From Clavelina lepadiformis (lineage: Eukaryota; Chordata; Ascidiacea; Aplousobranchia; Clavelinidae), in NCBI RefSeq assembly GCF_947623445.1, contig NC_135244.1, positions 18,662,860-18,726,859 of the forward strand: a stretch of DNA of 64,000 nt, given 5' to 3'. The position numbers and the translations under genes are program-made. Below, one piece after another: positions 48,284 through 61,491 of the stretch (within the stretch, counting starts at the first letter, position 1; every line of letters starts with the position of its first letter). The notes below the pieces were generated by a model. It worked only from the letters and a program-made list of their open reading frames with translations, was not told where the DNA came from and did not search any database.

Positions 48284-51204
48284 GTCTAGCTTGTCGATGA
48301 CTCTTTAAGAACATACCACAAACACAATGCTTTCTTACCACTTGAGATTGCAAAAGTCAATTTGCAGCCAGCAATTAAGGAGTTACACACACAAAAATAT
48401 GATGAAAGGAAAGGAATGAAAACGTAAAAGTAAGAATACCTATAGGACCCAAAAGCATTGGGTTTGTGAGAAAACATGATACAATGCTCCCCAAACCTCC
48501 TAACGCTAATGAGTTGGCCTGTTAGGTTGTAGTCTGGCTTGAAGAGTCTCAACATAGAGCTCATCCGATTTTCACTCATTCATTTTTTAAAGTTGAAGGG
48601 TCAGGTTTCCCCAGTAAAAACTTTGAGGTCCTTGGTCCTACCGGTACCCGTTGTTATGCGATCTATGATTGCCGATTACGATTTTAAAAAATAAAAAGAA
48701 TTAACCTAGCATATTACAGACATGTTTTCTCTTTAGTTGGAACTAGCCACGCACGCAGCTGGTACCTTTAGCTACATAGGTTTTTTATCACAAAAACGTG
48801 GAAATAGAACTTGCGTAATTAAATAAAGATCACCGACCGACTATTTTCTGAAGTTACATAACCGAAAAACGCTTACGCAAGGACGTAACCCTGCGAGTAA
48901 AATTGTTACAACTCGTATTTTATACTTTAACAGTAGGCTATAATGATATTGACTATCTATCCCAGCATTTCCTGTTAAATGTAACTAAAACTAATCCCGA
49001 TAACTTGGTCGGTTAAAAACGTTTGACATCTGCGATAAATAATAATCGACCTCAGGCCTTGACATACGACAGAAAATCATATGAACAACCATAACTTGAG
49101 CGGCATGTGTAGAAAGCGTATTAGCCTATATTGGAAAATATAGATTGGCCTACCACGATAAGGTTACCGGGTGGCAAGCGACAAATATGAACGTTGCGAG
49201 GCCAACGCATCCTCTGGATACGTTCCTGAAAGCGTCGGGATCAAACTGAGAAGCGACTTGGAAGGCGCTTATCAGGCATCGCTTATGGCCACAGCAAAGC
49301 GAGAGAAAGATAGCCTTGTCATGAGTCATGACTCGAAGATAATCTGATTCCAGTAGAAGTTCTGTGCTGTTCTCAGTTAGCACTGCACGTAGCCTAGTTG
49401 TATGCCGGACTTACAAACGGAATGAGAAACGTTGATAAAACTTGTATTGAAGTGAAGTAAAGGGAACTGAATTAAATAAACTGAATGAATCTCTGCACAA
49501 GACGCACACGTTTATGTAATAAGCCACACACTGAATCAGACAAATAAAGGTTGGCCTACGTATAAAAATGAGAAGAATGTCGGGTGTTAAAGGAAGGTGC
49601 CAAACTGACACGACTGTGTGGCATTAACCACCACAAACGTATTAACTACATTATAAGTTGCCCTTGGTTAGATGTCCCCGAAATCACTCCAAACAATTTA
49701 AACACTCGCATCGTATCCAACCATTTCAAATCGTGATAAATGATAATGTTGTCTTATCAACAAATGAGAATCGAACAAGTTAGGGCATAACTTTGAGGTT
49801 ACCCCGAACACCCTCTGATTTACGGGATTGGGCCTGAGCACTTGAGCTGTTGTACGTGGGTTACAGGTCAATCAAAATTAATATTGAAAAAAATAATTGT
49901 TAGCTGCCATAGATTAGAAACGACAGAAGCGCTTTTAAAAAGAAGTATGTAGCGTCGGTTTCTGTTGAACAAACACGGCATAGCGGTTATAGTGCTATTA
50001 TGACAGGACACTAAATGTCAGCTTATGTGTGACTTACATGATGGGCCGACTTTTATGATTACCTTAGGCCAGAAGCCAATACCTATTTTTGAAACCGGAG
50101 TAAGTTAAATTTACCGAAAAAGTGTAAGAGCTGTAAATTTACTGTAAAACGCAACCAAATGAACATGACTAAAGAGTCCCATATTAATAGGCTACTATTG
50201 TATTCAACAATTATTAACATTGAAAAACGATCTCTTTGATAGCCCAACTTTCATATCCGACGCACAACTTCTGGATTTCATTATTCGTTTATTTAACTTT
50301 TAACTGTCTTTTTTCCACGTGTAGGCCGACCTGCTTCTACAGAAGTATTAGTCGAGAAGAACACGCAATCAGGTCAACACTAATCTGTGAACGTTTTGGC
50401 GGTAACTTTTTCATGAAGAGTGAAAGTTGGGGTCGGTGGGGGATTAATTTATTATAGAGACTGAAGCAGATTCGTAAATTAATGTTGTTACTTTCATAGA
50501 CTTCTGTTGTCCCGCAACCACACTTTGAACCAGATACCTTTGGACTAAACAAGATTTTGAACCTATTTTTGGCACCGATCGTTGAAGCCCTAGCAGCCGT
50601 CTTCGATTCGTTTTTCATGGTGCGAATGCAGTCCCTCAAAAGCAACTCGCGAAGCGCATTGCCAACAACCACAATATAAAAATATTTTGTGGTCTTTATT
50701 TTACTGATTTAATGTCATTTGACATAAAACCTCCGCTCGGCAAACGTCCTTTGAAACCAACAACTTTACCATTATTGGCAGCAATTCACATACCAGCAGC
50801 AGATAGCAATAATATTGTTGACATACGCATTGCAACGTTATGAAATAACAAAAAATAATACATCAAATTATCGAAATTTCTGATATAAATATTCAGACGA
50901 AAAATTGAAGTTGGGAATTGCACAGAATCTGCAGAAAATACTTTCCCAAGTATGCACATTACGTTGCACAACCTATTCCAGTATTACGCGGATACTGTAT
51001 ATGTTCTGCAATTCCTGTTAGTCCATCTGAATTTAATTGATCTTTTTTATTACATTTTCTAAAGCTGTTCTGCAGTGCACACTTCAAATGCATAAAAACA
51101 AACGTAGGACACGTCATAGCAAAATTAAGCTTTAACTTTTCATCTGTGCAGTTAGACTTGAATGAGGTGCTGTCAAAAGTGTTTTTATATGGTGAAGTTT
51201 GCTG

Positions 51205-52891
51205 TCACCATGGCGGAGTCATCGGTGCTGGGTTTTGCAAGTAAGTCATCACCACAGCTGAAATCGATAACCTGAATAGAAGGTGGCATTGCCAGAATAA
51301 CCAACATTTTCATCGATCTTATCTCATCAATTCAAACTTCCAAATAAAGGTCTCTTTCCGCTGATAAAAGTCTATTTAAGTGAGTTTTAACTAAACAACA
51401 AACGGCATTATTATATAGGTCAGCAACAAGAATAGGAAATACAATTCGAGAGAGTAATGGTAAAACTTACATGAAACTGCTAAGGACCTGACGTCCGTCT
51501 TCTGAAGACCTCGAATTGGCAAAACTAATCAAAGAACAAAACACTGCACACCACGCACACCACTTAATCTGTTATAAAAGAAATATGAAATCATATGAGT
51601 GTATATACGATACCAACTACATTTTATGTTTTATGTGACATAATAATGATCAGCAGCGGAGACATTTTTGTTGTTGTTTGGGGAAGACCTTGGTAAGTAT
51701 AAGCTGTTTAGCAATTAATAACCGGGCAAAATCATTCCTCCACTTGTATAAGTTTGAAAGTTAGGTCAGTTTTACAAACTGTATAGAGCAGGGGTGTTCA
51801 AATGATTTCTGCCATGATCCGCCACAGCCAAACCTGACAACATGATGATCCACTAAATACGAATAGTAAAAATATTGGACATGCTTTAATTTTTATGGTG
51901 CTTTATTTATGTAAATATACCCTACAACATATTAATAACTTTGTAAAAGTCAAAAGTGAAGATCCTCACAAAAAGTTGAAAAGATCCGGATCCGGATCGA
52001 GATCCGCCATTTGAACACCCCCGGTATAGAGAATAAAAACTTAAATCACCGCAACTGCATATCTAGGATTCCTATTAAATGGTTGTGATTATTCTAGTAT
52101 GAAGACCCATATTGATAAAAAGTGACCCATATTTCTGGAGTAGTAACATTAACTTTAGGTGTTGCGGGACCAGTAACTACAGTGCTTTTGTTAACTTTTT
52201 TGAAATTTTCGTTACAGCAAAAGTATCATAGTCCTCCGTTTTTTGTTGACAGCTTAGCTTCTAAAACCAACACAGTTCTTTTAGCAGTGTATAGGTACTA
52301 TAGGTATAGGTACTACAAAACCTATTGACGCCTCAAGGCAGGAAAAGAGTCATAAATTAACAGAGTGAAGAAAAACAATTACCCTGCACATAAACAATGC
52401 TTCATTTAGATACAATCTAGTCATCTGGGATATCATGCACGATTTTTTTCAATACATGTAATAGAGAGAAATACCTTTAGCATTAGACCACACATACTGA
52501 ATATCATTGCCAAGAGATTCATATAGTCGGGAACAGGGTCATCGGAAGTAGTTGCCTCCTCAGCCTTGGGTTTATATCTGCAATTATTAAGACACTTGTC
52601 ACTTAATTAAAATAAAGCGTACCGGTGTAATATCGCCAAATTTAAGTCCAATGAAGACTTCGCATTGCCCCAAGGATAAAATGTTTGCCTTACATCATAT
52701 TACAATGTGCCTTGAAAATGAATAATGCATGATCTTTCGCAGAATTTTCCAAAATGCCTAATTACAATCCCAGTACTGTATTACAAAAACTTTTGCATTG
52801 AACCAACTACTTACCGATTAACAGTATAGTTTTTATGTCGATTTGTAATTACTTCTTCTTCCACATGATTCGAGGATGATGCCTCTTCCAT
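51205..52891 (-). CDS. wdr83os: PAT-complex subunit Asterix (WDR83OS)
   Basis: Four exons, 52891-52815, 52577-52475, 51568-51471 and 51271-51205, join in frame to 114 residues; the human protein has 106. Asterix pairs with CCDC47 in the PAT complex at the ER translocon and shields transmembrane helices of multi-pass proteins during insertion. Landmarks identical or nearly so to human are [59 protein letters not shown] and the C-terminus [10 protein letters not shown]. The hydrophobic segments correspond to its membrane helices. The first 25 residues ([13 protein letters not shown]) are acidic and longer than in vertebrates. A hAT MITE sits within the second intron. All splice junctions are GT-AG. 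The plus-strand ATGGCGGAGTC at 51211 is antisense to the last exon. Confidence 0.96.
51789..52023. mobile_element. hAT-type MITE in an intron of WDR83OS
   Basis: It starts CAGGGGTGTTCAAATGATT and ends GCCATTTGAACACCCCCG, a near-perfect inverted repeat. GTATAGAG occurs directly on both sides (51781-51788 and 52024-52031), an exact 8-bp target duplication. The 235-bp interior, with GGATCCGGATC palindromic words near the right end, has no coding capacity. It lies between exons 2 and 3 of WDR83OS. Confidence 0.9.
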
Positions 52892-54327
52892 TGGTATTAA
52901 TGCAGGAGAAAAATAATTTATTACGTAAATAAGGAGCAGACAATTGTCAGACACACAGACTGTTCTGTTGAGACCATAAGAAATTGAAATGTATAAAATT
53001 AGAATGCCGCTACTCCAGTTAAGTGGTAGTTTTTAACTAATTGATTGCGGAAGAAATATTCCAAGCAACAAGATAAAATAACTTGAACCACAACAGGTAT
53101 AAGGACAAGAGCAAATTTGTTTCTTTTGAAGTTTTCTGGTATATACGTGGTAGTACTTTTATTACTTAATTATGAGCCATGCTTGCTAGCTGTTTATATT
53201 CAAATCAGGTTACACAATTATTATAGAGGCTTTGTTTGTCACAATCCTTGACTAATCTTTTCAAAAACATATAATAGACACAACTACTGTTTTGTAACTA
53301 TTTAATAACAATATAATCATCCAAAAATACAATAAAGTCGTTAACCACCAGCCCTACAAGCGTAAAAGTTGATGTAAAATTGCACAATTGGTCCAAAACA
53401 CTTGGGTTATTTGTCACAACGAAGATAAACGGTGTTAAGTAATTTTTGTATTTGATGATTAAAATTGAAGACTATGGATTAACAGCATGTTTTCGTTTAC
53501 ATGGCTTGTTTAACTATAACACTTGAGCCAGATTGTGGTTTCATGTAGCTTACCTTTGGACTAAACCATGAAAAAGCATGCATGCAAAACTTTAAATATT
53601 ATGACTGATTGTTTGAAACGAGATATGGTAGGATGGGTGCAGACTTTAGTTCAGGTTTGCATTCCTAGTAGAATACGGAAAATCAGCATACAAGTTGCGT
53701 CCATCGTATTTGGAGCCTATATAATGAGTATTTCCTGCATGGATGGTTGGCTAAGGGATTTTCTCAAATTAGACAACAACTGCAAAGCCTCACCCAACAT
53801 AAAACATATTACTGAAGGCTGTTGATTTCCTAAATTGACTGAACTACCGAAGTCACAGTCATGTTAATGTAAAACCAACCAAAACAAAACTAATGTCACT
53901 GTCAGATGAATACTGTCACCAACCACTAAATTTGTCTTCATGTTGACATTTGACGTTTATCATAAAGAGGCCTGCAACTTGGCCAATCATAGCACAATGG
54001 ATCCAAATAACTGTACCTGTACTCTAATATTCTTAAATAATCTTAAAAATGACTGAAATACAAACGCATAAATTAGCAATGCAGAGTTATATGCAATGGC
54101 AAGTGATAATGAAAAAATTTAAAGAGCATATCTTTTTGTGGAAAGTAAGAATACAAACAAAAGATGAAAAACTTGAAATGCAAATCTAAAATGTTCCAAC
54201 ACGCAATCTAAATTTAAACAATGTTACTTCATGACCAATTGCAAAGGAAATTTATACTGTGTTGTTGGAAACATGGCTTTTCTGTTATTATGATACATAC
54301 TGTACTCACATGCTTTTTAATAATACA

Positions 54328-54363
<36 letters not shown>

Positions 54364-55998
54364 GACACATGCGAGAAATTTACCATTAAACATTTTTTAG
54401 TTTTTCCATATTGATATTTCACAAAATGTTTCATATGATTTAATAAAATGACACACCTACACTGATATACCAATTATTAATAAATTGAACATTAAAACTA
54501 ATTCACAAACAAAATTTAATATTTTGGGCATCTCAAGAAAAAGTGTTGTATAAACAGCAATGGATTAAACCCATACTCATAAATTAAAATATCACATTTA
54601 TAATGTATAAAATACATATCATAAAACCCGTGTAATTTGTTTGATAAACAGTACGTTAAATAGCTTTGGATAGCAAGGCTTGTGCGTGCTTAATGAATGC
54701 AAAGTGATCTCTTACAGTGGTCTGCAATTACACTGAAAAGGTCACGGTTTACAAAAAGGTCTACGATAATGCAGCACATAATTACGGCAGATATCATAAC
54801 ACCAATGTAACGTCTTCAATTAAGCTACAGTATGATCATAACTTCAGCCAGCTGCTATAGGGTTTACATGATCAAATCAGAGAGCTCTGCAAAAATGTCT
54901 GGTGTCAGAAACTGCCTTGCTTTTTCAAATAATACGAAAAAGCATTCTAATCACAAGAGGTCTACTGCTGAAACTGAATTAAACACATATTACACTGTTT
55001 TATATAACAGGCTACAAACAAAATTCAGATACAAAAGATTAGGAATATCAAAATAGAATTGCAAAATTGAGCTAGTGCAGCCAGGTCAAGACAAAAGTTA
55101 GGTTATATATACATTACGGTAATGACAACTCTTACCAATTCTCCATTCGATACTAAATCATCACCATACGCCGAAATCCAGCACCATATGTAATTAAGAT
55201 GGTGCAAGGTACAACTATATGTGTGTTGTAAAAATGATTATACATTAAATTCAATAATCCTAAATTCCAACTAAAAATTTTGGGTTCTTCTCTCTAAACT
55301 ATTTTTCTATAAATAACGCCAAAACTTTACACACCATACATCTGGTAAATTTCCTTAAATACTGAGATATTTAATTGTTTTGTATACGTATGCATTTTTT
55401 TCACAAAGCCTTGTTTACATTATGGAAATCTGATCACTGACAGCTTCAAAATGGAATTGTATGGTAATATCATAATTGAATATAACTATCAGCATAAACT
55501 TAAAAATTATAAACTCTACTTTGCACATTAATGTTGAAACTTACTGTAGTACTAGCTAATTTTCAATAGTGCAGTTTTTAACTCAAAAATATGTGAGGAT
55601 GTACATTTAAAGGGAAATTTGTGCAACGATCTTTCTCTTCAGCTGAGAGTAAACATGCAAAGAGAATATCAGAAGAGTATGTCAATCTGTGACAAAATGT
55701 AAGAACCATAACACCAAAATGGTGAACGGTTATATTACATGACTACAACCTTCATGATTATAGATAAAATGTAGCATTCATTGCTGTAAGAATCGCAGAA
55801 ATGATACAAAATTCTGTCTAACATAATTATGCGATACAATGGGTACAAGCACAGTCACCACCAGCTTAAAAGGCGTTCCAGAGCACTTCTGATGAAGCTT
55901 TTCCAGTTCACAATGCTCAGCAATTTGGAACATCATGCAAATAAAGCGGTCCTTGGCACATGGCATGGTTGAAACTATTGTTGATTAGTCGTGCTCTG
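52892..55998. other. Interval between WDR83OS and the Ras gene
   Basis: AT-rich with a (TA)n tract at 54329-54359. The left side is the WDR83OS promoter region and the right side the probable 3' UTR of the Ras gene. The 85-codon plus-strand frame at 53568-53825 has a hydrophobic centre but resembles nothing known to me, and I do not call it a gene. Confidence 0.5.
54329..54359. repeat. (TA)n microsatellite
   Basis: About fifteen uninterrupted TA units, flanked by AATACAG and GTACGACAC. It is intergenic. Confidence 0.95.
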
Positions 55999-56589
55999 TC
56001 AAAGCAAGATACATGGGCATTTTGTTTTTTCTGCTGCTTCATCAGCGACTGGCGGTTCCGTGAACTTTTGAGATTCCCTTATACTGCGAACAAGATCATA
56101 AAAAGCTTGCTCAACATTAATTTTCAGCTTAGCACTGGTTTCAATATAAGGAACTCCAAACTCCTTTGCCATTTGTTTGGCTTCACTTTGTGTCACCACT
56201 CTCGTCGGATTCTCTAAATCACATTTATTACCAACCAATATCATCGGAAAATCATCGCGATCCTTGACTCGTAATATTTGCCGATGGAAATTGTGGATTT
56301 CGTTGAAGCTCAGCTTATCAGCGACTGAGAAAACCAAAAGAAATCCTTCGCCAGATCTCATGTATTGTTCACGCATAGCACTAAATTCTTCCTGGCCGGC
56401 TGTGTCTAAAATATCCAACTTGGCAACTTTTCCATCAATGACACACTGTTTTCGGTACGAATCTTCGATAGTTGGATCATAATCGGTCACAAAATAGGAT
56501 TGAATGAACTGAATAGTTAATGCACTTTTTCCCACACCACCACCTCCAACTACAACCAGCTTGTAAGCTGTTTGTTCACTTGCTGCCAT
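55999..56589 (-). CDS. RRAS2: R-Ras subfamily small GTPase (RRAS/RRAS2-like)
   Basis: One unspliced frame of 196 residues. The protein is a membrane-anchored GTP switch acting in adhesion, growth and PI3K/Raf signalling. All G motifs are intact: P-loop GGGGVGKS at 15-22, effector loop YDPTIEDSY at 37-45 with Thr40, DTAGQ at 62-66 (Gln66 equals Ras Gln61), NKCD at 121-124 and ETSAK at 150-154. The C-terminus is CPCILL, a CAAX box at Cys193 ending in Leu, which favours geranylgeranylation, with an extra Cys191. [18 protein letters not shown] and KQCVID are typical of R-Ras and TC21 rather than H/K/N-Ras; assignment to RRAS2 over RRAS is a best guess. There is no intron, although vertebrate R-Ras genes are split. 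A pyrimidine-rich CTTCAACTCCTCTCAAG lies about 20 bases before the ATG. Confidence 0.93.
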   Translation of the reverse strand: MAASEQTAYKLVVVGGGGVGKSALTIQFIQSYFVTDYDPTIEDSYRKQCVIDGKVAKLDILDTAGQEEFSAMREQYMRSGEGFLLVFSVADKLSFNEIHNFHRQILRVKDRDDFPMILVGNKCDLENPTRVVTQSEAKQMAKEFGVPYIETSAKLKINVEQAFYDLVRSIRESQKFTEPPVADEAAEKTKCPCILL

Positions 56590-57511
56590 TATAAACCATA
56601 GACCTTTCCTTGAGAGGAGTTGAAGTCAATAGTTCGGCAATCAAAGAAGGATATACTTCTGTTACTAAGATCCTTGAAAAATTGATAAACTAGCACACTA
56701 TGATATATTAACGGTGAATACCACCTCAAAGTTGTTACATATTCCCAAAGAATGTTCCGAGTTTTGCTCAAAAATCCACTTTGCAAAATTCTAACACAAG
56801 GGCTTAAAATTTATGCTCTGATCGGTATAATACCAAACAGCTCAACATTCAAAAACCTGCGACAAAACAATTGGTTTATTATTGTTAATATATGCTGTTT
56901 GTCTCGTTTAAACATAACTGCACAATTATAAAAAACTAATTTGGTGCAAACTGATTTTGCACGATGAAACCAAATCTTTGTTTGTTTATAAATTATAAAA
57001 ATCAATTACTGCAGATTGCAAGAAAATAAGACAGGCACATAAAAGTATTACTTGTGTGTGCAGCTGTGCATGAGGCACAATTTACAGCCCTGTGCGATCG
57101 GATGGGAAACGCTTGATGCAAAGTTGGTATCATAATAATAAATTGCTTGAAAAAGTATGTACAAGTCAGATTGAAGCACAATTTCAATTTGATGCACACA
57201 AACGTTCTACAAAGGGCAGGACGAATTTCCAATTACAAGTCAATTTAAAAAAAAAACAAAGAAAATTTAGCTGTTTCAACATGAACTTATAACAGTAAAC
57301 AAGGAATTTAAGTGGCAATTTTTATGCTGTCACACAAAAGCTGCAGCAGACAGGGTGAAACTTTGTTAATTTGGTTTCGCTCCATTCAAACTTACAGATA
57401 ACTTGAAGCAACCTCAACGGTTCTCGTAAATTATCTATTAAAAATTCAGTCCAATCAAAGTGTTTCTATGATCTCCTGGACAAAACTGAGTGACACCGGA
57501 TATCTTGAAAG

Positions 57512-57687
57512 CAGTGTTTTTTTAAGGTGTTTTGGGGGACCGAAACGGTCTCCCAAATTTCTCCAGCGGTTTCCCAAAATTTTGACTTGCAACTTACTAC
57601 TACTATTTTTTGGTATTTAAATGAAACACTTGCGGTCTCTTAAAACTACTTAGCGGTCACCCAAACCAAACCTTAAAAAAAAACCTG
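57512..57687. mobile_element. hAT-type MITE, 176 bp
   Basis: The ends CAGTGTTTTTTTAAGGTG and CCTTAAAAAAAAACCTG form an inverted repeat, and GCGGTCTC/GCGGTCACCC words recur inside. CTTGAAAG flanks both sides exactly (57504-57511 and 57688-57695), an 8-bp target duplication. Non-coding. Confidence 0.85.
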
Positions 57688-60469
57688 CTTGAAAGTATTC
57701 AAAAAGTCATTCATTGTTGCATTAACTGTAACACTAAAATTATTCGCTATCAAATTGATTCATTAATGTGGTGTTAAAGGTTAGAAATGTTGGACATTAA
57801 CTTTGTGTTCTATAACTTATTGTCTGTTCACAATAAAAATCTCACATGGACTCCTGTGTACAACTATAACATTTACAATCCTGATTCAACGTTATCAAGA
57901 CTCTGAAGTTAAAACGTTTTCTATTAAAACTATATCAATGAGATGTGAGCAGTTAGACCAGTAAGGCGACTCTAAAAAGATTACGATATTTAATAATAAT
58001 TTAGTAGGCGAGGCTGAGGTACCAGGCATCCATTACTATTAAAGTAGGAAATTACCGGTGTTACATTTAATGCAATTTCCACACTCACACTGTATAACAC
58101 AGCTTTTACATCAAAGTTTAGTCTTTTCATCAACAAGGATCTAAACGAAAAATGCAGGACACCGTTTATTATATCGCCAACCCTCGTTAACCTAAACCTC
58201 GAAAACTAAAATCTTTGCTATTCGAAAATAAACTGCAAGAAACAAAGTTCTTCTTTATGTTTTTAAGGTTATTTGCCGCCAATTTTACTAAGTTCAAATA
58301 CCTTGAAAGGATAAAATTTAAGAGGTCCCTCAAACTTAGAGTTAATGAGCTTCTACTGCATAAAACCAAAAAACGGTCCTATTTCAGGAAGAACACAATG
58401 CACAAGATGATGGCAGAATAATTACATCACAATGCAAATCATAATGCGTTAAAATATGTCATTATTTACAAATTTAGTTCATATTATTAGTTAAAGTTAC
58501 ATTCAATTGTACAGTAACTATAGATACAGTACATTTGTGCCAGACAATAAAAAAAGTAGGCAACAAGTGGGTGTATATCTAGTAACTAACCCAGAAGTCT
58601 GGATATTCAGGAAGTAGCGCATAACTAGCTTTGTTTGCCTACTTTTGCAAACCAGTCAACCCATTTGATGTAGTTCACAATAATTCGCAGTAATTAATAC
58701 TATATATATAGGCTAGGCATAATATGGTATAACAGTTTTTATTCACTAGTTTGTGGTAAAATTAAGTCATTTTTAAACCTCTAAGATCTGTATCCTGGCA
58801 CCTTAAGATGAAGGTAACTACAGAAAAGTTGTCACTGAAAACAGCCAGCAAGCCAGAATGTAAGCCAGAATGTTGTTTTTGGGTGAGAATTTTTCTGCGC
58901 AACAAGATGAAATAATAGCCGTTAAACGCGTGATTGATTTTAATCCCTTGAGCACTCAGCAAAGTTTCCAATCTGGCCAATAAGCACAATAGGAGATTTT
59001 AGATTTTTTCAGTTTTTCTAAAACCACTGCTAATTGCACATAACCTGGGCATGCTTTGTTCATTTGCAGGTTGGCAAACAGCCATTCTTGTTTTTCTGAT
59101 GCCTTTGTGTGTATAGCCTACATATATATCTAACCTGACTTCTGGGCTCTACTAAAAATTCAACATGTGGGAATATTTGAACATTACAAAAATTCTGAAC
59201 AAGTTTCACAGAGCAAAATAAAGCTAGGTTCATTTATGGCGTGGTGTGCAGATGCTTACAAAAAGATTGAAGTGTTAATGATGTTACAACTAGGTAACAC
59301 AGAGATCTAGTGTACAAGTGCATCCAGCCTGCAGAGTAGGGCAAGAGCGCACTTAAGTGCAGTTCTCATGAGATTCAGTAGCACACTTCAGGTGCATTAA
59401 TGCATACAATCATGAATAGTTATGCACTTATAGACCTAGCTGATTGTAATGAGCATTAAATCAGCTGTGGATACAGTTATCGTGTATTTTTTTAATGACT
59501 TGTAATATGTTCTAAACCAGTCCAAGAATTTTTAACCCCTATAAAAGAAAACTTTTAAGTCTGGTTGGTGAAAAATTACTTTTTAATATTATCAGACTTG
59601 TTTTATTAAATCTATATTGAGGCATGATTCAACAGACATCAAGCTGTAAAAGCAAAAAGGAAAATTTGTACAATTGAAGTGTGTTTATGTGAATATGTCT
59701 TCTAACCAGTCAATTTTGACATGCTTTATATATTGGCCAAACTCCTAGAGTAACTTTGTAAAGTCTGGGGGAAATTTAATCATTTTTAAGCTAGCCTAGG
59801 CTTAGTAATTCATTCGTGCACCTGCACTATATTCTGTGGCAAACTGTGCCTGTACTGTTTTCTGTGCATACTCAAATATTTCGATAGAAATCTAGACCAA
59901 CTGGGAAAGGCTATAACAGTATTACTATTAATAGGCTATAATATAAGTTATTCTAATTTCATGCCAAAATGACAGGCATAAAACCTATAGACCCTACGTC
60001 TGACTGTAGTACTGGTATCATACAAAATGTGCCTTAAGTAAACTGAGCAAAAAAATTGCACATTGCGAACTTAGCGATCTGGTATATTGACATTATTTCC
60101 TTCAGATCTTTCAAACTATCGAAACTTTGTTTACAGCAAGTTACATGCAATTTGGAAGACCCCACCCAGTTACCCATGGTTTTATCTGATTGTATTGCAA
60201 CTATATCACAGTTAAGTAACTACAAGAAACATATCATTTAAAAGTGATATAAAGTAAATCCTAACGGAAATTCGTTGTTTTTTCTTCAGTTCCGTACATT
60301 TTGGGAAACTGTCCGAAATCTCAACCAAATAAAAATTGGCAACGAACACCATTCTTTCCGCCTTGTATCCACTAGGTGCTCTGGTGTTGCACCACTTATG
60401 ATTTAAGTGGTGCGCTAGGTTTCACCAAACAATATACTTAAATTCGAATGGTAATTCAAAGGATTAAAG

Positions 60470-61338
60470 CAGGGTTGTCCAAGCGTTTTTCACTGAGGGC
60501 CATGTGCTAAAAAGTTAAACAGTGTCCGGGCCACTCACTATGTGTGAAGATCGCTGCTTGCCTACAACGCACTAAATATCGTAAAGACCATGAACAAAGG
60601 CATTGGTGGCGGCAACATTCCTTTTCTGATTGAAAATATTAAATGATAGGCTGAGAAAAATATCACTCAAAGCAATAAAAAGTCATACAACTGTAGCCAC
60701 TCGCTTGCCCTACAACTTTAACAGGTACCACAAACGCAAAGTTTACGCCGTCAAGCGCCATATAAAATAAAAAGCCATAGAAGAATTGATCTAATGATTG
60801 CAAAATGAGTGAATAAAGGATAGGAACGCTTCAACGTTCTTCGTGGGAGCAGTGATGCGACGATATTCTGCTTCTCAGAATGTTTCGATTAAGAATTATA
60901 TAACAATGAAAATTTTATTTTCTGTACGCGCATTCGAAACGTTCCTTTGGTTATGCCATCAACGATATAAAGAACGAGTTCTTTATATCGTTGATGCCAT
61001 ATTTGATGTAACATTTAAAAATTACAACATGGTATTGTAAAGTTCTTGTGGTACATGACTTAAATTTCTAAGCAATATCTGCTCAATAATGTACTGTAAC
61101 TTAGAATTAACGAATGCAAGTTAATAATTACCGCTAAATGCTTGGAAAAATAATTTGCACCTTAATAGTTTGATGTTGAACAGTTTTATGTAAACCATAT
61201 TGAACTAAAGTTTGTTAGACTTAAACTTTCAACCTTTGTTTCGTATTTCTTTACTTTTGATACAAAGTTACGTGTGAGCTCGATGATGGCGGTGTTCTAA
61301 TAATAAACAGCTGCCGGACCGTAGTTTGGACACCCCTG
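60470..61338. mobile_element. hAT-type non-autonomous element, 869 bp, with central hairpin
   Basis: It begins CAGGGTTGTCCAAGCG and ends AGTTTGGACACCCCTG, inverted repeats of hAT form. GATTAAAG occurs exactly on both sides (60462-60469 and 61339-61346). A perfect 19-bp inverted repeat with a 2-base loop lies inside (60957-60975 and 60978-60996). No transposase similarity was seen in its short frames. Confidence 0.87.
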
Positions 61339-61491
61339 GATTAAAGTATTTTTTCGCTAAAATTATTTTCAAAAATTTATTTTATTTTGAAGATATGCTA
61401 AATACTTGCCAGCGGCCCACACTGTGTCTGTGTTTATGTGATGAAAGTTAGTACAGAGGTGACGCTATAGTAGGCCACATTATATATAGTT

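Larger units (their letters stand above)
44296..51204. other. Gene-poor interval between GAK and WDR83OS
   Basis: No recognised coding exon in 6.9 kb. It holds hAT-like elements at 45501-45804 and 47405-47600, a palindromic MITE at 46572-46662, a perfect hairpin at 47326-47353, a tRNA-like fragment near 48206-48283 and a short dispersed repeat near 50422. Minus-strand frames at 49150-49383 and 50337-50672 have mixed composition but no start or splice context that convinces me. Confidence 0.55.

Noticed and set aside
49150-49383. Minus-strand frame with mixed composition and higher GC
   Set aside because: No known motif and no splice sites that link it to another exon.
50337-50672. Minus-strand frame with a basic, gene-like composition
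   Set aside because: No in-frame ATG near the start, no similarity I know, and no second exon found.
51211-51300. Plus-strand ATGGCGGAGTC frame with a gtaagt donor, looking like a first exon
   Set aside because: It is exactly antisense to the last coding exon of WDR83OS, whose peptide PAPMTPPW is conserved.
53568-53825. 85-codon plus-strand frame with a hydrophobic centre
   Set aside because: No recognisable family, no splice context, AT-rich surroundings.
58215-58421. 68-codon basic plus-strand frame
   Set aside because: Lys/Arg/Phe/Leu-rich frames are common in AT-rich DNA, and an opposing frame covers most of it.
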